A DNA stretch of 64,000 nt. Origin: Chromatiales bacterium. GTDB taxonomy: Bacteria; Pseudomonadota; Gammaproteobacteria; Chromatiales; Chromatiaceae. Position 1 is the first letter of the stretch; every line of letters starts with the position of its first letter. Both the position numbers and the translations under genes were made by a program. The stretch spans positions 36,084 to 100,083 of the forward strand of contig JANQLO010000078.1 in assembly GCA_028280505.1 (NCBI GenBank), in the 5' to 3' direction. Positions 61,301-64,000 of the stretch are shown piece after piece. Under the pieces are notes generated by a model. The model ran no database searches. It had not been told where the DNA came from and saw nothing but the letters and a program-made list of their open reading frames with translations.

Positions 61301-64000
61301 GACGACGACAACTTCAACGGTTCCACCGATGCCGGCGACAGCGACGGGCTGACCTCCAATGTCAGTTGGTACGACGGTACCGGGGGACGCAAGCATTTTT
61401 CTGCCAGCGGCTCGGCCGGCGGTATCGCTTCGGGCAGTTTGTTCGGCAACGCGCCCGGTGTCTTCGTGCGTGCCGAGCGCGCGGCCGACGGCAGTTATCG
61501 TATCCGGCAGAAGAACGGTCTGACCTATGTGTTCGAAAACGTTGCCGGCACGGTCGGTCAACAGGCACGTCTGACCGCGATCACCGACCGCAACGGCAAC
61601 ACCATCAGTCTGTATTACGACGCCAGCGGACTCGATCGTATTGTCGATACGGCCGGTCGAACGCTCGATTTCACCAACGCCGGTGGCCGTATTCAGCGCA
61701 TCAGCGACTGGACCGGGCGGGAATGGGAATATGTCTACGACGGCAACGCTGATCTGGTCGAGGTTCGAGATCCGTTGACCGGCTCGACGCCGGATCACGG
61801 CCCGCGCGCTTACAGCTATTACAGCAGCAGCGACGGCGTCATGCTGGCGCACCGCATCGCGTCGTTCACGCTGCCGCGCGGTAACGGCATGACGTTCGAG
61901 TATTACCCCAACGGTAAGGTGTTCCGCCATACCGATACCGAGGATGGCGTCACCACCTTCAACTACGATCTATACCGTCGGCAGACCGTGGTCACCAACC
62001 CGCGTGGTCACAAGCGGCGCTTCCTGTTCGATGAAAACGGCAATCTGATCGGTCTCGAAGAAGAGGGTGGCGGCATTCGTTCGTACCGTTACGAAGAGAC
62101 CGACCCGACATTGCGCACCACGGCGATCAATCCGCTCGGTCATCACACCAACTACAGTTATGACGCCGACGGCAATGTCACTCGGGTCACACAGCCGTCC
62201 GGTGCTACGGTTACCTACAGCGATTTCACCGCCTTCAATCAAGCGCAGAAGATCCGCGATGCGCGTGGCAACTGGTCCTTGTTGCAATACGATGCCAACG
62301 GCAATCTGACCAACGAGATCCACCTCAAGGCCGGGGTCGACGCCAGTGGTCTAAACGTCGCCGGCTATGATCCGCAGGCTAATGCGGTCGATGTCCTCGC
62401 CTGGACTCGTTATCGCTACGACAGTCACGGCAATCGCACCGAAACCCAACACATGCGGGACATCGCCACCGCCGAAGGGCCGGTCTCGACCACCACCTAC
62501 GATGCCGACGGCCTTTACGCCATCGAGATCCAGCGTTGTATTCGTACCAACCGCGACGGCACCACCGGCACGGTGTGCGATACCGCCAGCATCACGCATG
62601 ATCCCCTCGGTCGTCTCACCGAGGGCGTCGATGCCGATTTCGAGATCGTCCATTTCGAATACGACGCCCTGGGCCGGGCGACACGCGGTACCGATGCGCT
62701 TGGCCGGCTGCGCGACTATGCCTTCGATGCCAACGGCAATCCCATACTCGAACGCCTGCTGGTCGACGGCGTACAACTCGACGAACGCGCCGAAACCTAC
62801 GATCAACTCGATCGTATGAGCAGCCAGCTCGATGCCGGTGGTCATTTGATGCGTTACGAGTATGACGCGGTTGGTAATGTGTTACAGATCACCGATCCCG
62901 ACGGTTATACCCTGGGCTTCGATTACGACGCCGACAACGATTGGATACGGGCCTATGACAAGGAAGGTCACAGCGTCGAGCGTGGTCTCGACGACCTGGG
63001 ACGGCCGCGCGTCATTATCGACCCCAACGGCAACCGTGAACGTTTCCACTATTACGGCGCGATCGAAAACGGGCGGCTCGAACGCCAGTGCCAGGTGCTC
63101 GACGGCGGCGGCCAGCGCTGCACCCACTTCGCCTACGATGCTGCCGGCTTGGTCACCGCGCTGTCCGAGTTTCATGCCAGCGTCGAGGCGCAGGTTACCT
63201 ACAGTCAATACGATGCGCTCGGTCGTGTCACCCGTGTCGCCGAGCCGGCGGTCGACGATCCCGCGCTCGGCTTGGTCTATCCGGTTACCTGTTACCAATA
63301 CGATCCGCTGAGTAACCTCACCCGGGTCGATGCCGGGCATACCGTCAACCCGGCCGGCGGCAGTTGTGCGACCGACAGTGTGCAGTTGCAGGCCAGCTAC
63401 GCGGTCGACGATCTCGGCAACCGCCTGAGCGAAACCGATGCCCTGGGGCGTACCTGGCGCTATCGCTACGACAAGCACGGTAATCGCACCTATGCTGAAG
63501 ATCCGGACAACCGTATCCAGACCGCAACCTTCGATTACGGCGGTCTGATCGGTCGTCGCACCGTCACCCAGGGCGGCCAAAGCCACACCACGGTTTGGGA
63601 GCGCAACGCGTTGGGCCAGCCGACTCGCGTCACCGCGCCCGAGGTCAGCTATCGCTACGAGTACGATACCGCGCATCGCCTGGTTCGGTTTACCGACAGC
63701 CGCGGCAATGTCTCGCTCGATTACAGTTGGAGTCCGGGCGGTTTGCTCGATAGCACCGAAGACAGCCACGGTCATCGCACCGATTATCTGTACGATCCGG
63801 TCGGTCGCCTGATCGGTCTGTGGGCCCCGAACGACGAGGCCTTCAGCTTCACTCACGATGCCGGCGGCCGCCTCACCGACATCAGCTACCCCAACGGTCT
63901 GACCGCCAGCTACGACTGGAACGCCGACGGCACCCTGGCCGAGCTCAAACACCGGGTCGGCGCCAGCGACGCCAACCTGGTCTTCGGTCATCAATATGGT
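58364..64000 (+). CDS. giant secreted RHS/YD-repeat protein (partial; runs past the window end)
   Basis: An open frame of 1879 codons with no stop in the window. A signal peptide (RLLTIACAGLFSAGIAAA) is followed by a helical N-terminus, then a transglutaminase-like fold (GGTDQASLLIALLRASNVPA about 305, SHVWVEACVP about 378, WVPLDPSF about 405) in which the usual catalytic Cys is absent (GTDQAS) while His and Asp remain. A DUF6531 domain (GDPVNVATGNFYTMEVDIAI, about residue 922) then opens a long run of YD repeats, such as YDADGNVTRVTQPSG and YDKHGNRTYAEDPD. ATG 58364 has GGAG six bases upstream. Length and C-terminal toxin or anchor are outside the window. Likely coexpressed with the XrtH substrate upstream. 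Confidence 0.9.
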   Translation, partial: MIIRATTNGLMHRLLTIACAGLFSAGIAAAKPDIAIENEIAPHVIDRFERKHRLVRQTDAHRLNQSLTEIRDVARGSGSRAARKGQLAAKRHELSKLKATIDARLANWEPTARSWADKGFPARQRALRQAVNERFRQLDNALADALEADAASLGDKLARLGTLADGFKPPRRESLPSEPMPTERWRQPAPSRILPASESLPAYLTDNASEPDVLQWVLLPLIGEAHAAPPGLPSEAASCGYTAADLAADGIDVQLSADVHALAEELGYSPARIFEYVANEIDYEPYYGSLKGALGTLKSGAGGGTDQASLLIALLRASNVPARYVRGNIWVVDPSDLGAEGRAAKWLGTKTATAAVAVLSQGEHPVTGALAGNQGVQLSHVWVEACVPYANYRGNAQDTAGYRWVPLDPSFEQSDYQAGIGISTVFDYNGYLATRSNEPVEEAFARQVAEDLAVSNPESTLNDVPYRGKKRDWQIEVLPAGLPYEVDIFTDWSNSASPQTSALPAGHRYRLTASVNSGDAAVDLPMPSIVHDRVTLSFSGATAGDQAQLDVWLSDGNPDSAAPCSVNVVPVIKVEGVVNATGSAAVGLCSLNNRLDMALVMDESRNLVEPVNQTGFDSIKAASLYALHASAFQWSDAHLADRTKQLNDAVQANADPNLNLESTQGELLNIAGLYYSRQTADAQREIAGKTGGSGQRGHDMGITAAQAKVEYIFDLPLAVYREGLLIDMPGGQSRNVDLTTGQLDFDTFLLGGYAASMHESIIWQQMSRLDAVSTVRGLQFANETGIEVLTLTSANWAAESAKLTSNSDPSLNYSAARVNNIKTVYIDQGYEVTLPRSQILYDNWQGEVFVAALNNLPTGARAGYIISGDYAGGITTGQPAATSTYDPVLDTGFNSPAPTASGEPFNATALNNGYNSNVTYAGDPVNVATGNFYTMEVDIAIDGRGGFPLVFERTYNSRDPVDGPLGYGWTHSFNHYLGFDDDNFNGSTDAGDSDGLTSNVSWYDGTGGRKHFSASGSAGGIASGSLFGNAPGVFVRAERAADGSYRIRQKNGLTYVFENVAGTVGQQARLTAITDRNGNTISLYYDASGLDRIVDTAGRTLDFTNAGGRIQRISDWTGREWEYVYDGNADLVEVRDPLTGSTPDHGPRAYSYYSSSDGVMLAHRIASFTLPRGNGMTFEYYPNGKVFRHTDTEDGVTTFNYDLYRRQTVVTNPRGHKRRFLFDENGNLIGLEEEGGGIRSYRYEETDPTLRTTAINPLGHHTNYSYDADGNVTRVTQPSGATVTYSDFTAFNQAQKIRDARGNWSLLQYDANGNLTNEIHLKAGVDASGLNVAGYDPQANAVDVLAWTRYRYDSHGNRTETQHMRDIATAEGPVSTTTYDADGLYAIEIQRCIRTNRDGTTGTVCDTASITHDPLGRLTEGVDADFEIVHFEYDALGRATRGTDALGRLRDYAFDANGNPILERLLVDGVQLDERAETYDQLDRMSSQLDAGGHLMRYEYDAVGNVLQITDPDGYTLGFDYDADNDWIRAYDKEGHSVERGLDDLGRPRVIIDPNGNRERFHYYGAIENGRLERQCQVLDGGGQRCTHFAYDAAGLVTALSEFHASVEAQVTYSQYDALGRVTRVAEPAVDDPALGLVYPVTCYQYDPLSNLTRVDAGHTVNPAGGSCATDSVQLQASYAVDDLGNRLSETDALGRTWRYRYDKHGNRTYAEDPDNRIQTATFDYGGLIGRRTVTQGGQSHTTVWERNALGQPTRVTAPEVSYRYEYDTAHRLVRFTDSRGNVSLDYSWSPGGLLDSTEDSHGHRTDYLYDPVGRLIGLWAPNDEAFSFTHDAGGRLTDISYPNGLTASYDWNADGTLAELKHRVGASDANLVFGHQYG

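Noticed and set aside
60242..61930. 562-codon minus-strand frame under the RHS gene
   Set aside because: Length comes from GC-rich codon bias of the opposite strand; valine-rich low-complexity translation.
62882..63994. 370-codon minus-strand frame under the YD repeats
   Set aside because: Antisense shadow of YD-repeat coding; the opposite frame has recognisable repeats throughout.

Overview
The window reads as chromosomal DNA of a gammaproteobacterium of moderately high GC, probably an aquatic, free-living, motile type. Supporting signs are class I PHA synthase with its DUF6489 partner, an FNR-type regulator with four cluster cysteines, a c4-like dihaem cytochrome, two different methyl-accepting chemotaxis proteins, a BacNav-like sodium channel and an exosortase H (XrtH) module. 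I cannot assign a genus. I see no rRNA, tRNA or CRISPR array.

Layout. (1) 0.1-6.5 kb: a CNNM/CBS membrane protein, ksgA, a histidine-repeat metal-binding protein, a stretch holding decayed mobile-element sequence (tyrosine recombinase remnant), a secreted PDC-type sensor next to a chemoreceptor, and a second, broken copy of the ksgA translation start. (2) 6.7-14.8 kb: a light-sensing block made of haem oxygenase (biliverdin supply), a giant CheB-CheR-PAS-GGDEF-EAL protein and a PAS-GAF-PHY bacteriophytochrome. The phytochrome frame ends exactly where an IS3-family element begins. (3) 14.9-30.3 kb: mostly metabolic and housekeeping genes (HIT protein, GlcF-like Fe-S protein, pyrC, cytochrome c, DUF6489/phaC, a katG fragment, selO, mdh, a phytase-like esterase, a sulfotransferase). 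(4) 30.4-35.8 kb: an RND efflux pump with its TetR regulator and clear operator palindromes. (5) 36.1-41.3 kb: a secreted thioredoxin, an FNR regulator with a perfect FNR box upstream, and an ACP-ligase-acyltransferase fusion. (6) 42.5-51.8 kb: a surface-sugar cluster that looks able to make a nucleotide-activated, C-methylated 6-deoxyhexose and transfer it. (7) 52.2-55.1 kb: a voltage-gated cation channel and a chemoreceptor with a covalent c-type haem sensor. (8) 55.5-64.0 kb: exosortase H, its associated membrane protein, a divergent substrate with an IPTL-like C-terminal sorting signal, and the first 1879 codons of a giant secreted RHS/YD-repeat protein that runs off the window.

Functional themes. 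Several loci couple environmental cues to motility or surface state: light to c-di-GMP (2), redox/ligand chemotaxis (1, 7), oxygen through FNR (5), and surface display through sugars (6) and the XrtH sorting module (8). Mobile DNA has left visible damage: an IS3 copy whose catalytic Glu is out of register, an integrase remnant, a truncated katG and a partial ksgA duplicate.
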